Below, piece after piece: positions 44,609 through 52,812 of a stretch of DNA of 64,000 bases (position 1 is the first letter of the stretch; each line of letters opens with the position of its first letter). The DNA comes from Chlorobium sp. Lineage in GTDB: Bacteria; Bacteroidota; Chlorobiia; Chlorobiales; Chlorobiaceae. The stretch spans positions 97,578-161,577 of the forward strand of contig JANQMO010000044.1 in NCBI GenBank assembly GCA_028280025.1. Reading direction: 5' to 3'. The notes beneath the pieces were generated by a model. The model saw only the letters and a program-made list of their open reading frames with translations. It searched no databases and had not been told where the DNA came from. The position numbers were made by a program, and so were the translations under genes.

Positions 44609-45031
44609 ATGCTGCATAAACGTGAAAGGCCTGGTGCCCCTTCGTTCAGGACATTTCTTTCTACGGTTTTCTCTTACCGGAAAAAGGCGGGAATGGCGGC
44701 CTGGATGCTGCATCGCCTGACAGGCCTTGCACTGGTCCTCTATCTCGTTATGCACATCATTGGGTTGCGGTCCCTTACCGATCCGGTTCTTTTTGAAGCA
44801 TATGTTTCCACGTTCCGTTCTCCCCTGTTCAAAATTGCCGAAGTCCTGCTGCTTGGTTCGATAGCCTATCATGCCTTCAACGGTCTGAGAATAGCGATAC
44901 AAGACGCATTTTACCGCTCGGAAAATCAGCGAAGACTTTTTTATGGAGTGCTGGCGTTCACAGCGGCAGTTGTCATTGCCGGAGGTCTTGTTCTTCTGTA
45001 CCCCTATTTCATAATGCCGCTGTTGCCATGA
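44609..45031 (+). CDS. sdhC: Succinate dehydrogenase/fumarate reductase membrane subunit C
   Basis: This 140-residue protein forms part of the membrane anchor that binds heme and menaquinone. It has about three membrane helices, with YRKKAGMAAWMLHRLTGLALVLYLVMHIIGL. The histidines in LHR and VMH are likely heme-site residues, and SIAYHAFNGLR holds a further conserved histidine. The start is uncertain. ATG 44609 touches its ggagg site directly, while ATG 44693 (MAAWMLHR) would remove the conserved YRxxxG lead-in, so I keep the longer form. It overlaps sdhD by ATGA. Confidence 0.85.
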   Translation: MLHKRERPGAPSFRTFLSTVFSYRKKAGMAAWMLHRLTGLALVLYLVMHIIGLRSLTDPVLFEAYVSTFRSPLFKIAEVLLLGSIAYHAFNGLRIAIQDAFYRSENQRRLFYGVLAFTAAVVIAGGLVLLYPYFIMPLLP

Positions 45032-45525
45032 CTCCTCCAGAAGAAACCGGCGGGCGCCTTTCAGAGAAACGGTTCAGGGCAGTTGGATGGCTGATGCAGC
45101 GCATAACCGGCCTTGGTCTTGTTCTTTTTCTCGGCCTTCATTTCTGGCTGCAGCATATGCCGAACGGTTTCCTTGCAACAGCTGAAGAATACAACCTTAT
45201 GCTGCAGCAGAGAGAAATGCTCACGCAGGGCGGCCAAAATCCGACCGGTGCATGGACCGCAAAAGAAGCCCTTCCGGGAGAACATGTCATAACATACAGC
45301 AAGGTTGTCGAACGTCTGCGGTCTCCGCTCTGGAAAGTGATCGACATCTCCCTGCTTCTGCTTGCGCTCTCTCACGGGATGCAGGGTTTAAGCAGAGTCC
45401 TTGGCGACATCATAATCCGGGCCCGCCTCAGGCGCACTTTCGTCGGTCTTGGATGGGCTGTTGCTGCCTTGCTTGCATGGCAGGGCATTCGGGTGATAAT
45501 GATTGCAGGAATGAATACCGGTTGA
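45028..45525 (+). CDS. sdhD: Succinate dehydrogenase/fumarate reductase membrane subunit D
   Basis: The second membrane anchor is 165 residues with about three helices. It begins with a similar motif to its partner (GWLMQRITGLGLVLFLGLHFWLQH). A longer periplasm- or cytoplasm-facing loop and the histidine-containing LSHGMQGLSRVL follow. Two related small anchors plus SdhA imply a two-anchor type of complex. It is coupled to sdhC by a 4-base overlap and ends 6 bases before sdhA. Confidence 0.82.
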   Translation: MTPPEETGGRLSEKRFRAVGWLMQRITGLGLVLFLGLHFWLQHMPNGFLATAEEYNLMLQQREMLTQGGQNPTGAWTAKEALPGEHVITYSKVVERLRSPLWKVIDISLLLLALSHGMQGLSRVLGDIIIRARLRRTFVGLGWAVAALLAWQGIRVIMIAGMNTG

Positions 45526-45531
45526 GAAAGT

Positions 45532-47289
45532 ATGAGGATTGTCTATCATGATGTAGTCATTGTCGGTTCAGGGCTTGCAGGCCTCAGGGCGGCGGTTGAG
45601 ATTGCCGGCAAGCATGATGTGGCGGTGTTGTCCAAACTGCATCCGCTGCGTTCCCATTCGGGTGCGGCCCAGGGAGGCATTTCTGCGGCACTGGGCAATG
45701 CCGGTGAAGATTCCCCTCTATGGCATGCCTACGATACCGTTAAAGGCTCTGATTTCCTTGCCGATCAGTACGCGGTCGAGGTGATGTGCAATGACGCACC
45801 AAGGGCTATTATCGAGCTGGAGCATATGGGGGTGCCCTTTTCACGGCTGGAAAGCGGCCGGATCGCGCAACGCCCTTTCGGGGGGCATACCAGCAACTAC
45901 GGCCGGGCGCCTGTTCGCAGAACCTGTTATGCAGCAGACAGGACCGGCCATGTCTGTCTGAACACTCTTTACGAGCAGTCGCTTTTGAGAAACGTGAGCT
46001 TTTATGCCGAATACCAGGTGCTCGATCTTTGCATGAGTGACGGCGCCGTGAACGGTGTTGTGGCGACTGATCTGAAAACAGGCGAAATCATGATCTTTCA
46101 TGCCCGTTCAGTCGTTCTGGCAACCGGAGGGTACGGAAAGGCATGGAAAACAACCTCGAATGCCTTTGCAAACACAGGTGACGGGCTGGGTATAGCGCTC
46201 GATAACGGGATCCCTCTGCAGGACATGGAGTTTGTCCAGTTCCATCCGACAGGGCTGTATCAACTGGGCATTCTCATTACCGAAGCAGCAAGAGGAGAAG
46301 GGGGCATACTTCGCAACGGCGAGGGAGAGCGTTTCATGGAACGATACGCCCCGAGCATCAAGGACCTCGCTCCTCGGGACATTGTCAGCCGCAGTATTTA
46401 CGAGGAGCTGCGCTACGGGCGCGGCGCCGGCCCCCTTAAAGATCATGTTCTTCTTGATCTTACAGGACTTTCAAAGAAGGCGATCGCTGAAAAACTGCCT
46501 GAGATCGAGTCGTTTGCAAAAACCTATCTCGGAGTGGATCCTGTGCAGGCGCCGATTCCCGTACAGCCGACCTGCCACTACGCCATGGGCGGAATTCCTT
46601 CCGATGTGAACGGACGGGTCACACGGGATAGCGAAGGCAGCGAAGTTTCGGGCCTGTGGGCGATCGGGGAAGTCGCCTGCGTCTCCGTTCACGGAGCAAA
46701 CAGGCTGGGTTCCAATTCCCTGCTTGACCTTATTGTGTTCGGCAGGCGGGCGGGAAAAGACATTAACCGATATCTCGACAGGGTTTGTCTTGCTCCCCTC
46801 CCCCTGGATATCGGGCGAGGTCTGCAGGCTGTTCGACAAGTCGATGCACTGAAACGGAGAAGAACGGGTGAGACCGTTCATCAGATCCGATCGGACCTCC
46901 AGAGGGTAATGATGGAGTATGTCTCGGTGTTTCGGGACGAGGAGGGCCTGAAAAAAGCTGTCGGGGACATCACGCTGCTTCAGGAACGGGCCGCCCGTTT
47001 AAAGGTTGTCGATCAGGGGCGGGTATTCAACACCGAGCTGCTTGAGGCAATCGAACTGCAGCATATGGTGAACTATTCCAAGGCCGTTGCCGTAGCAGCG
47101 CTGGAGAGGAAAGAGTCGCGCGGCGCGCACAGCAGGGACGATTACCCGAAACGGGACGACGGTTCGTGGCTCAGACATTCGCTGTATTACTTCGAAAAAG
47201 GAGGCGGGTACCGTTATGAGCAAAAACCTGTCGACCTGTCACTGGCGTCCCGCTACAGCATGTTCGTGCCGAAGGAAAGGAAATATTAA
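45532..47289 (+). CDS. sdhA: Succinate dehydrogenase/fumarate reductase flavoprotein subunit
   Basis: SdhA interconverts fumarate and succinate at a covalently bound FAD. The 585-residue protein has VVIVGSGLAGLRAAVE at the N-terminus and RSHSGAAQGGI, where His42 is the expected FAD attachment site. It has QFHPTGLY, the catalytic TEAARGEGGIL, and HGANRLGSNSLLDLIVFGRRAG. In a green sulfur bacterium this enzyme runs as fumarate reductase in the reductive TCA cycle. No iron-sulfur subunit gene follows, which is unusual. Confidence 0.96.
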   Translation: MRIVYHDVVIVGSGLAGLRAAVEIAGKHDVAVLSKLHPLRSHSGAAQGGISAALGNAGEDSPLWHAYDTVKGSDFLADQYAVEVMCNDAPRAIIELEHMGVPFSRLESGRIAQRPFGGHTSNYGRAPVRRTCYAADRTGHVCLNTLYEQSLLRNVSFYAEYQVLDLCMSDGAVNGVVATDLKTGEIMIFHARSVVLATGGYGKAWKTTSNAFANTGDGLGIALDNGIPLQDMEFVQFHPTGLYQLGILITEAARGEGGILRNGEGERFMERYAPSIKDLAPRDIVSRSIYEELRYGRGAGPLKDHVLLDLTGLSKKAIAEKLPEIESFAKTYLGVDPVQAPIPVQPTCHYAMGGIPSDVNGRVTRDSEGSEVSGLWAIGEVACVSVHGANRLGSNSLLDLIVFGRRAGKDINRYLDRVCLAPLPLDIGRGLQAVRQVDALKRRRTGETVHQIRSDLQRVMMEYVSVFRDEEGLKKAVGDITLLQERAARLKVVDQGRVFNTELLEAIELQHMVNYSKAVAVAALERKESRGAHSRDDYPKRDDGSWLRHSLYYFEKGGGYRYEQKPVDLSLASRYSMFVPKERKY

Positions 47290-47359
47290 CGGAAGCGTTA
47301 TGGACATCGTATCAGGCCGTAATGCGAACAAGGAATAAAAAAAAGGAGGTGATTGATTC

Positions 47360-48652
47360 ATGAATTTCAAGTCAATTTCAGCGGCTGACGCTGTTGCAGG
47401 TGTTCAATCGGGACAGAGGGTTTTTCTTCAGACTGCGGCGGCAACGCCGCAACGGCTTGTCAATGCGCTGGTCGAGAGGGCCGGCAGCTTGAGGAGCGTC
47501 GAACTTGTCAGCCTTCATACGGAGGGTGACGCGCCATATGTGCGCCCAGAGTACAGCAAGAGTTTCCGGCTCAATTCGCTCTTTGTCGGCAAGAATGTGC
47601 GATCAGCGGTCCAGGAGGGGCAGGCCGATGCGATCCCGATATTTTTAAGCGATGTGCCTGCGCTGTTCTACAGAAATGTCCTGCCTCTCGATTATGCGTT
47701 CGTTCATGTTTCCCCGCCGGACCGCCATGGATACTGTTCCCTCGGCGTCTCGGTTGATGCGGCCCGCGCAGCGGTACATACAGCGAGAAGAGTCGTGGCG
47801 CAGGTGAATCCGAACATGCCGAGGACACATGGTGAAGGGCTCCTGCATGTCAGCAAAATAGACGCGATGGTCGAGGTCGATGATCCGCTTCCGGAAGCCC
47901 CGAGGCATGAACTTACCGAGATAGAACGGAAAATCGGGCAGAATGTCGCATCCATTGTCGAAAACGGCGCAACCCTTCAGATGGGTATCGGTGCCATTCC
48001 CGATGCGACGCTTGCCGCACTGATTCACCACAGGGATCTCGGCATCCATACGGAAATGTTTTCCGACGGTGTTATCGACCTTGTTGAAAAAGGAGTCGTT
48101 ACCGGAAAGCACAAAACAACCCATAACGAGATCATTGTCGCCAGTTTTCTTGTAGGGACACGCCGCCTCTATGATTTTGTCGATGACAATCCGCTCGTAG
48201 AAATGTTCGGTTCGGATTACGTGAACGACACCAAGGAGATCCGGAAAAACCCCAGGGTTACGGCGATCAACAGTGCGATAGAAATTGACATGAGCGGGCA
48301 GGTTTGCGCCGATTCGATAGGCCAGCGGCATTTTTCCGGTGTCGGGGGGCAGATGGACTTCATCCGGGGAGCGGCGCTTTCGCCGGACGGGAAACCGATC
48401 ATTGCCCTGCCTTCAGTCACCAAACGGGGAGAGTCCAGAATTGTGCCCATGCTGAAACCGGGCGCCGGAGTCGTCACGACAAGGGCTCATGTCCAGTACG
48501 TCGTGACAGAGTACGGGATTGTCAACCTCCATGGCAAAAACATGCGGCAGCGCGCCGAAGCGCTTGCAAGCATAGCGCACCCGATGTTTCGTGAAGATAT
48601 CTGCCGTGCAGCTCACGACCTGTACGGGGCACACCAAAAGATATGTATCTGA
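47360..48652 (+). CDS. Acetyl-CoA hydrolase / CoA-transferase family protein
   Basis: The 430-residue protein belongs to the acetyl-CoA hydrolase/4-hydroxybutyrate CoA-transferase family. Recognisable blocks are SPPDRHGYCSLGVSVDAA, LQMGIGAIPDA, and HTEMFSDGVIDLVEKG with the likely catalytic glutamate. VCADSIGQRHFSGVGGQMDFIRGA and TEYGIVNLHGKN follow. It has an almost ideal aaggaggtgat ribosome site, which suggests high expression. Being next to sdhA, it may move CoA between succinate and acetate, but the true acyl group is not evident from sequence. Confidence 0.88.
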   Translation: MNFKSISAADAVAGVQSGQRVFLQTAAATPQRLVNALVERAGSLRSVELVSLHTEGDAPYVRPEYSKSFRLNSLFVGKNVRSAVQEGQADAIPIFLSDVPALFYRNVLPLDYAFVHVSPPDRHGYCSLGVSVDAARAAVHTARRVVAQVNPNMPRTHGEGLLHVSKIDAMVEVDDPLPEAPRHELTEIERKIGQNVASIVENGATLQMGIGAIPDATLAALIHHRDLGIHTEMFSDGVIDLVEKGVVTGKHKTTHNEIIVASFLVGTRRLYDFVDDNPLVEMFGSDYVNDTKEIRKNPRVTAINSAIEIDMSGQVCADSIGQRHFSGVGGQMDFIRGAALSPDGKPIIALPSVTKRGESRIVPMLKPGAGVVTTRAHVQYVVTEYGIVNLHGKNMRQRAEALASIAHPMFREDICRAAHDLYGAHQKICI

Positions 48653-48723
48653 AGATATCTGTGTTCCCTGACAGCCTGTCAGGAGATATCATGAAATGCC
48701 GGGGAGTGTGATCCATAGAAAAC

Positions 48724-48760
48724 AAAAAGCAGCTCTCCGCCGTGGAGAGCTGCTTTTTTT
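48724..48760. terminator. Bidirectional terminator between the CoA-transferase gene and bchU
   Basis: A perfect 12-bp stem (aagcagctctcc / ggagagctgctt, loop gccgt) at 48727-48755 is followed by a T run on the plus strand and preceded by an A run that gives T on the minus strand. It separates two convergent genes and should work in both directions. Confidence 0.92.
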
Positions 48761-48767
48761 GCTGTTT

Positions 48768-49787
48768 CTATGCAGGTTTTACCGCTTCGACATAGAGGTG
48801 TCCGTAGCGGCGGACCATGCGGACGCCGCTGAACCCGATTTTTTCGAGGATCGGTTTGTAGTTTGACTGTTCCTTGAAGCCCAGGACCGAGAACGGCATG
48901 CCTATTCCCATGATGTAATGGCTGAGATAGTCGTAATTCGGATTGTTTTTCTCGTCGACAATCATATCGAGCACAAGGACCTTGCCGCCGGGTTCGAGGG
49001 CGTTGAAGGCCTTGGTGCACATCATTTCCGTAAGCTGTTCGTTTGCCGAGTAAAGTATTCTGCAGAACATGACCGCGTCGGCAGGCGGGTATTCGTCCCG
49101 GTAGATGTCGACGGCCGCGCCTCTCAGCCGGTCACCAAGTCCTTTTTCAGCGGCATTTTCATCGACAAGCTCGATCGCTCCCGGCAGGTTCAGTATGGTT
49201 GTGTCGAGTTGCGTGTACTTGTGGCAGAGGGCGGCTGAAATATCGCCGATACCGCCGCCGACGTCGACAAGCTTTTTGTTTTCGGCAAGATCGGCTTCTT
49301 CGAGCAGCAGCTTGATCGAGAAATGCGCGTTGCGCCGGTGGATCTCCTCGAAATACAGATTTTCTTCCCTGGTTTTGGGAGGATAAGAGGTCTCCCCCTT
49401 GTAGTCGAGGTTGCCGCGAACGGCTTCGGCCATCTGCATATAGAAGTTTTCGGCCGTGTAGGCCATGGCTTCGGCTACCGGTACCATATAGAGATTGGGA
49501 TGGTCATCGCTTGGTACGAACATGCTTTTTGCAAACCCGGTCAACGCCCATTTTCCGTTCTCCTCTTCGGTTATACCGATCTGGCGCAATGCTTCAAGCA
49601 GCATTCCCAGCCGAGGCGGAACTGCACCGGCAGATGTTGAAAGTGATTCGACATCCCTGGGTTCATCACCGAGAAGAGTGAAAAGATCGAGTTCAAGAGC
49701 GGCCTTGAAACAGCCGAACTCGACCAAGCCCTTGAAAAGGATTTCGTTTGCCCGCTCGTTTTGCTGGAGTAGTTCAGTGTCGTTCAT
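48768..49787 (-). CDS. bchU: Bacteriochlorophyllide C-20 methyltransferase BchU
   Basis: BchU methylates C-20 of the chlorin ring with SAM, so pigments become BChl c or e instead of BChl d, which shifts chlorosome absorption. The 339-residue protein has the N-terminal dimerisation domain (RANEILFKGLVEFGCFKAALELDLF), then the Rossmann fold with VDVGGGIGDISAAL. It has RILYSANEQ and DYLSHYIMGIGMPFSVLGFKEQ, which contain the tyrosine and histidine implicated near the substrate in the Chlorobium enzyme. Overall similarity to the Chlorobaculum tepidum protein, as I recall it, is high throughout. It is the strongest lineage marker here. Confidence 0.93.
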   Translation of the reverse strand: MNDTELLQQNERANEILFKGLVEFGCFKAALELDLFTLLGDEPRDVESLSTSAGAVPPRLGMLLEALRQIGITEEENGKWALTGFAKSMFVPSDDHPNLYMVPVAEAMAYTAENFYMQMAEAVRGNLDYKGETSYPPKTREENLYFEEIHRRNAHFSIKLLLEEADLAENKKLVDVGGGIGDISAALCHKYTQLDTTILNLPGAIELVDENAAEKGLGDRLRGAAVDIYRDEYPPADAVMFCRILYSANEQLTEMMCTKAFNALEPGGKVLVLDMIVDEKNNPNYDYLSHYIMGIGMPFSVLGFKEQSNYKPILEKIGFSGVRMVRRYGHLYVEAVKPA

Positions 49788-49984
49788 GTTCGCGTTTGGC
49801 TAATGAGTTAATGTCCCGGGCGGTTATTCGGTACCCTCTCCGCAGGTCTGCAGCCACGGGATTTATAAAGACGATTCAGGTGTTTTTAGATAAACTTTAA
49901 TTTATTCTAAAAAGCCGGATTAAACAACTGAAGATACAGGTCCTGTTGGCGTCAGCAAGAACAGCTAAACAAAAGGAGTCCATC

Positions 49985-50182
49985 ATGCTTTCAAGTCTGT
50001 CAAAGCTTTCCGATGAGCAGTTGCAGGAAATCAGAGCCCTGGAAAAAAGCATCGGCAAGACGCTGCTATCCTATTCAAGCTACGATGTGGTTGCCGATAA
50101 TCTGACCGAAGAGGAACTGGAGAAAGTCCACGAACTGGAAGGGACGCTCGGCACGGTCCTGGTTGCCGTCAGGGAGCAGTGA
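49985..50182 (+). CDS. Hypothetical 65-residue protein with two internal repeats
   Basis: The protein is acidic and mainly helical. Two stretches match each other: residues 8-30 (LSDEQLQEIRALEKSIGKTLLS) and 40-62 (LTEEELEKVHELEGTLGTVLVA), both of the form L-S/T-x-E-x-L-x5-LE-x3-G-x2-L. It therefore seems to be a tandem duplication of a helical hairpin. A clear aaggag site precedes ATG 49985. Its last 14 bases overlap the 3' end of the opposite-strand pgeF. I do not recognise a family. Confidence 0.7.
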   Translation: MLSSLSKLSDEQLQEIRALEKSIGKTLLSYSSYDVVADNLTEEELEKVHELEGTLGTVLVAVREQ

Positions 50183-50918
50183 TCCCTATGAGCGATATCA
50201 TGCGGCCGGTATTTCCGTTTTCTTTTCGATAGGAATAAAAATCCCTGTTGTTCCGAGCCGTACAAAACGGAGAAACTGCTATTGCCGTATCGGCAATGCC
50301 GCTTTGTTCGAGCTGGTCCCGGTTGATCGAGCAAAGGTCAAGCTGGTATGTTCCCGAAGGGTTTTTGTGTGCATGCCGGGATTCGAATCGGGAGGCAACC
50401 TCTTTGCCGACCTCATAGGCAGCGGCAGAAATACCGGTGCCTATCCATGCAAGGCATGATGACGGTTTTGTGCCGAACGCTTCCCGCATGGCTGATAACG
50501 TTTTTCCCGCCACATTGGCCGCACTCCCCTGCCATCCCGCATGTGCCGCGCCCACCGCGTTTCGTTCCCTGTCGTAGATGAGCACCGGAAAACAGTCGGC
50601 TGTGAGGATGCAGAGGTACAGACCGGGGCTGTCGGTAATGAATGCGTCATAACCGGAATAATGCCCTCCCCGCCGGGCATGGAGAACCTCTGTTCCGTGC
50701 ACCTGGTTTGCAGTGACAAGCGAAGAATGGCTTATTTCCGCACGGTCGCAGAGTATCCTGCGGTTCCGGTCGATGTTTTCGGGATTGTCACCGGTGTTGT
50801 GGCCGAGGTTGAGAGAGGCAAACGGTTCGCGGCTGATGCCGCCGTGACGGGTTGTCTGCAGCGCACGGAGGTTCGGGTATGGCGAGAAAATATCCGGCTC
50901 TATCATCATGTGTACCAT
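50169..50918 (-). CDS. pgeF: Laccase-domain / purine nucleoside phosphorylase-like protein (YfiH/PgeF)
   Basis: This family includes YfiH/PgeF, an editing factor that removes wrongly incorporated L-serine from peptidoglycan precursors, and related purine nucleoside phosphorylases. The conserved metal-site residues are present: NQVHGTEV, LTADCFPVLIYD and VGAAHAGWQGSAANV. I start it at ATG 50918 (MVHMMIEPD, 249 residues), since the longer frame to 51014 begins with TTG and reads unlike the family. Its 3' end overlaps the small gene on the other strand. Confidence 0.87.
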   Translation of the reverse strand: MVHMMIEPDIFSPYPNLRALQTTRHGGISREPFASLNLGHNTGDNPENIDRNRRILCDRAEISHSSLVTANQVHGTEVLHARRGGHYSGYDAFITDSPGLYLCILTADCFPVLIYDRERNAVGAAHAGWQGSAANVAGKTLSAMREAFGTKPSSCLAWIGTGISAAAYEVGKEVASRFESRHAHKNPSGTYQLDLCSINRDQLEQSGIADTAIAVSPFCTARNNRDFYSYRKENGNTGRMISLIGITAP

Positions 50919-51030
50919 CGTTCGCGCTTGAGATGCTGTTGTGGAAGACCGGGACCGTTTCAGGGAATGATCGCCGCATGCAATCAATTTAGGCGAAAGT
51001 GTTATCTTAGTCAATCACACAAAAGGAGCC

Positions 51031-52041
51031 ATGGAAAAAGCACGCGAGACATCTGAAAAGTCGAGAATTCTGGTGATTGGGGGTGCCGGCTACATCGGCA
51101 GCCATGTTACAAGGGAATTTCTCGATCAGGGATATGCGGTCACGGTTTTCGACAACCTTTCTCTTGGTTTGCGTCGCAATCTTTTTCCGGATGCTGATTT
51201 TGTTCACGGCGATATCATGCAGGCCATGCAGCTTCGGGAGGTCATGACCGAAGGATACGACGGCTGCGTTCACCTTGCGGCTCTCAAAGCCGCGGGCGAG
51301 TCCATGACGCGGCCGGACGCCTACGCGAGCGTTAATCTTTCAGGGACGATCAATATTCTCAATGAAATGCTTGCCGCCGGTATTCCGAACATGATTTTTT
51401 CTTCATCGGCTGCCATTTTCGGCTCCCCGCGTACTCTGCCCATCGATGAGGGTCACCCGAAGAGTCCTGAGAACTTTTACGGGTATACCAAGCTCGAAAT
51501 CGAGCAGCTCATGGGATGGTATGACCGGCTGAAAGGGTTGAAGTATGCCGCGATCCGATATTTCAACGCCGCAGGCTATGATGTTGCCGGCAGGGTTCAG
51601 GGGCTCGAAGTCAACCCGCAGAACCTTCTGCCTGTTGTTATGGAAACGGCGGCGGGGATGCGGAAAGGGATGAAAATATTCGGATCCGACTACCCGACAA
51701 GGGATGGAACCTGTATCCGCGACTACGTGCATGTCAGTGACCTCGCCAGGGCACATGTTTCGGCGTTTGAATACCTTGGTCGGCACAAAGAAAGCATAGC
51801 TGTGAACCTTGGCAGTGAAACCGGGGTGAGTGTTCTCGAGATGGTTCAGCGTGCACGGGAGATAACCGGCAAGCCTATTCCTGCCGAAGTGACAGAACGG
51901 CGCGCAGGTGATCCTGCAGAGCTTGTGGCATCTTCAGGGAAGGCCAAAGAGGTGCTGGGCTGGGAAGCGTCCTGCAGCGATCTGGATACGCTTATCAATT
52001 CGACATGGCAGGTGTATCGGAAGAACAGCGGCATATCGTGA
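51031..52041 (+). CDS. galE: UDP-glucose 4-epimerase
   Basis: GalE interconverts UDP-glucose and UDP-galactose for cell-surface polysaccharides. The 336-residue SDR protein has the NAD-binding GGAGYIGSHVTREF, HLAALKAAGES, the catalytic SSSAAIFG and YGYTKLEIE (Tyr and Lys), and RYFNAAGYD followed by RDYVHVSDLARAH, which is typical of true GalE. A cacaaaaggag ribosome site precedes ATG 51031. Its neighbours suggest no operon. Confidence 0.93.
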   Translation: MEKARETSEKSRILVIGGAGYIGSHVTREFLDQGYAVTVFDNLSLGLRRNLFPDADFVHGDIMQAMQLREVMTEGYDGCVHLAALKAAGESMTRPDAYASVNLSGTINILNEMLAAGIPNMIFSSSAAIFGSPRTLPIDEGHPKSPENFYGYTKLEIEQLMGWYDRLKGLKYAAIRYFNAAGYDVAGRVQGLEVNPQNLLPVVMETAAGMRKGMKIFGSDYPTRDGTCIRDYVHVSDLARAHVSAFEYLGRHKESIAVNLGSETGVSVLEMVQRAREITGKPIPAEVTERRAGDPAELVASSGKAKEVLGWEASCSDLDTLINSTWQVYRKNSGIS

Positions 52042-52148
52042 TCGTTTCCAGGCCTTCTGACAAGGGGGCATTTGTTTCAGCGGGACAGGCTTTACGAAAC
52101 GATCGTAACTGAACAGGTCCGGTCGGGGGGCCGGCCGCAAGAGGGAAC

Positions 52149-52412
52149 ATGAAGCATCAGGAAAAAGAGCCGTTTACGGATCATTTCGGGCGCTCGGTCC
52201 GCGCACTTTCGGATTATCTTGGAATAGGATTTCAGATTTCCCTCAGTTTTGCTTTTTTTGTGCTCGGCGGTTACTGGGTTGACGGACAGCTCGGAACATC
52301 CCCCCTGTTTCTTCTGGTCGGTGTTGGCGCCGGGTTGACGGGGATGGTGCTTCTCTTGTTGAAAATCGTCAAGAACGCAAACCGGAAAACCCGGAAAACC
52401 GGAAATGATTAA
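52149..52412 (+). CDS. AtpZ/AtpI-type ATP synthase accessory protein
   Basis: This 87-residue protein has two membrane helices separated by GGYWVDGQLGTSPLF, the pattern of AtpZ-like proteins at the head of many F0 operons. They are thought to assist c-ring assembly or Mg2+ uptake. The N-terminal part is amphipathic and the C-terminal tail lysine-rich. It overlaps the next gene by 8 bases. Confidence 0.8.
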   Translation: MKHQEKEPFTDHFGRSVRALSDYLGIGFQISLSFAFFVLGGYWVDGQLGTSPLFLLVGVGAGLTGMVLLLLKIVKNANRKTRKTGND

Positions 52413-52812
52413 CCGGTATATAACGATGAAGACACTGTTTGATTTTCTGGTAAAGTTCCTTATCTTGACCGTCATTTTATGGGGGGTAATACTCTGGGGG
52501 GCGGCATCGTATGAGATTCACCTCGTTTCGGTTGCCGTAGCATGGATTCTGATCGCGGCAAACTCCCTTGCCGGCTATCTCCTTTTCGAGTATGCGTATG
52601 AGAAGCCGCAGCAGGAGTTTACAAAGATTGTGTTTGGCGGACTGGTGCTGAGGCTGCTTGTGCTTATGGTGCTGATCGCGCTGATCATCCTCAGAAGTCC
52701 CCTTGTACTCAACGATTTTGTGTTATCGTTTTTCGCATTCTATTGCATATATGTTATTGCCGAAGTCCTCAGCTATCAAAAGAAGAACAAACAGAAAAAG
52801 AATATTGCATGA
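52405..52812 (+). CDS. ATP synthase I-like membrane protein
   Basis: The 135-residue protein has four hydrophobic segments and no catalytic motif. By position between the AtpZ-like gene and atpB it is probably an AtpI-type chaperone for the c ring. The sequence is not strongly conserved, so the assignment is mostly contextual. It starts at ATG 52405, inside the end of the previous gene, and its stop overlaps atpB by ATGA. Confidence 0.65.
   Translation: MINRYITMKTLFDFLVKFLILTVILWGVILWGAASYEIHLVSVAVAWILIAANSLAGYLLFEYAYEKPQQEFTKIVFGGLVLRLLVLMVLIALIILRSPLVLNDFVLSFFAFYCIYVIAEVLSYQKKNKQKKNIA

Noticed and set aside
44466..44720. An 84-codon frame before sdhC
   Set aside because: It overlaps sdhC in another frame, has no recognisable features, and reads like out-of-frame sequence.
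52040..52104. Inverted pair gatcgtttc / gaaacgatc upstream of the atp operon
   Set aside because: The 9-bp arms are 47 bases apart and could arise by chance; nothing links them to a known regulator.
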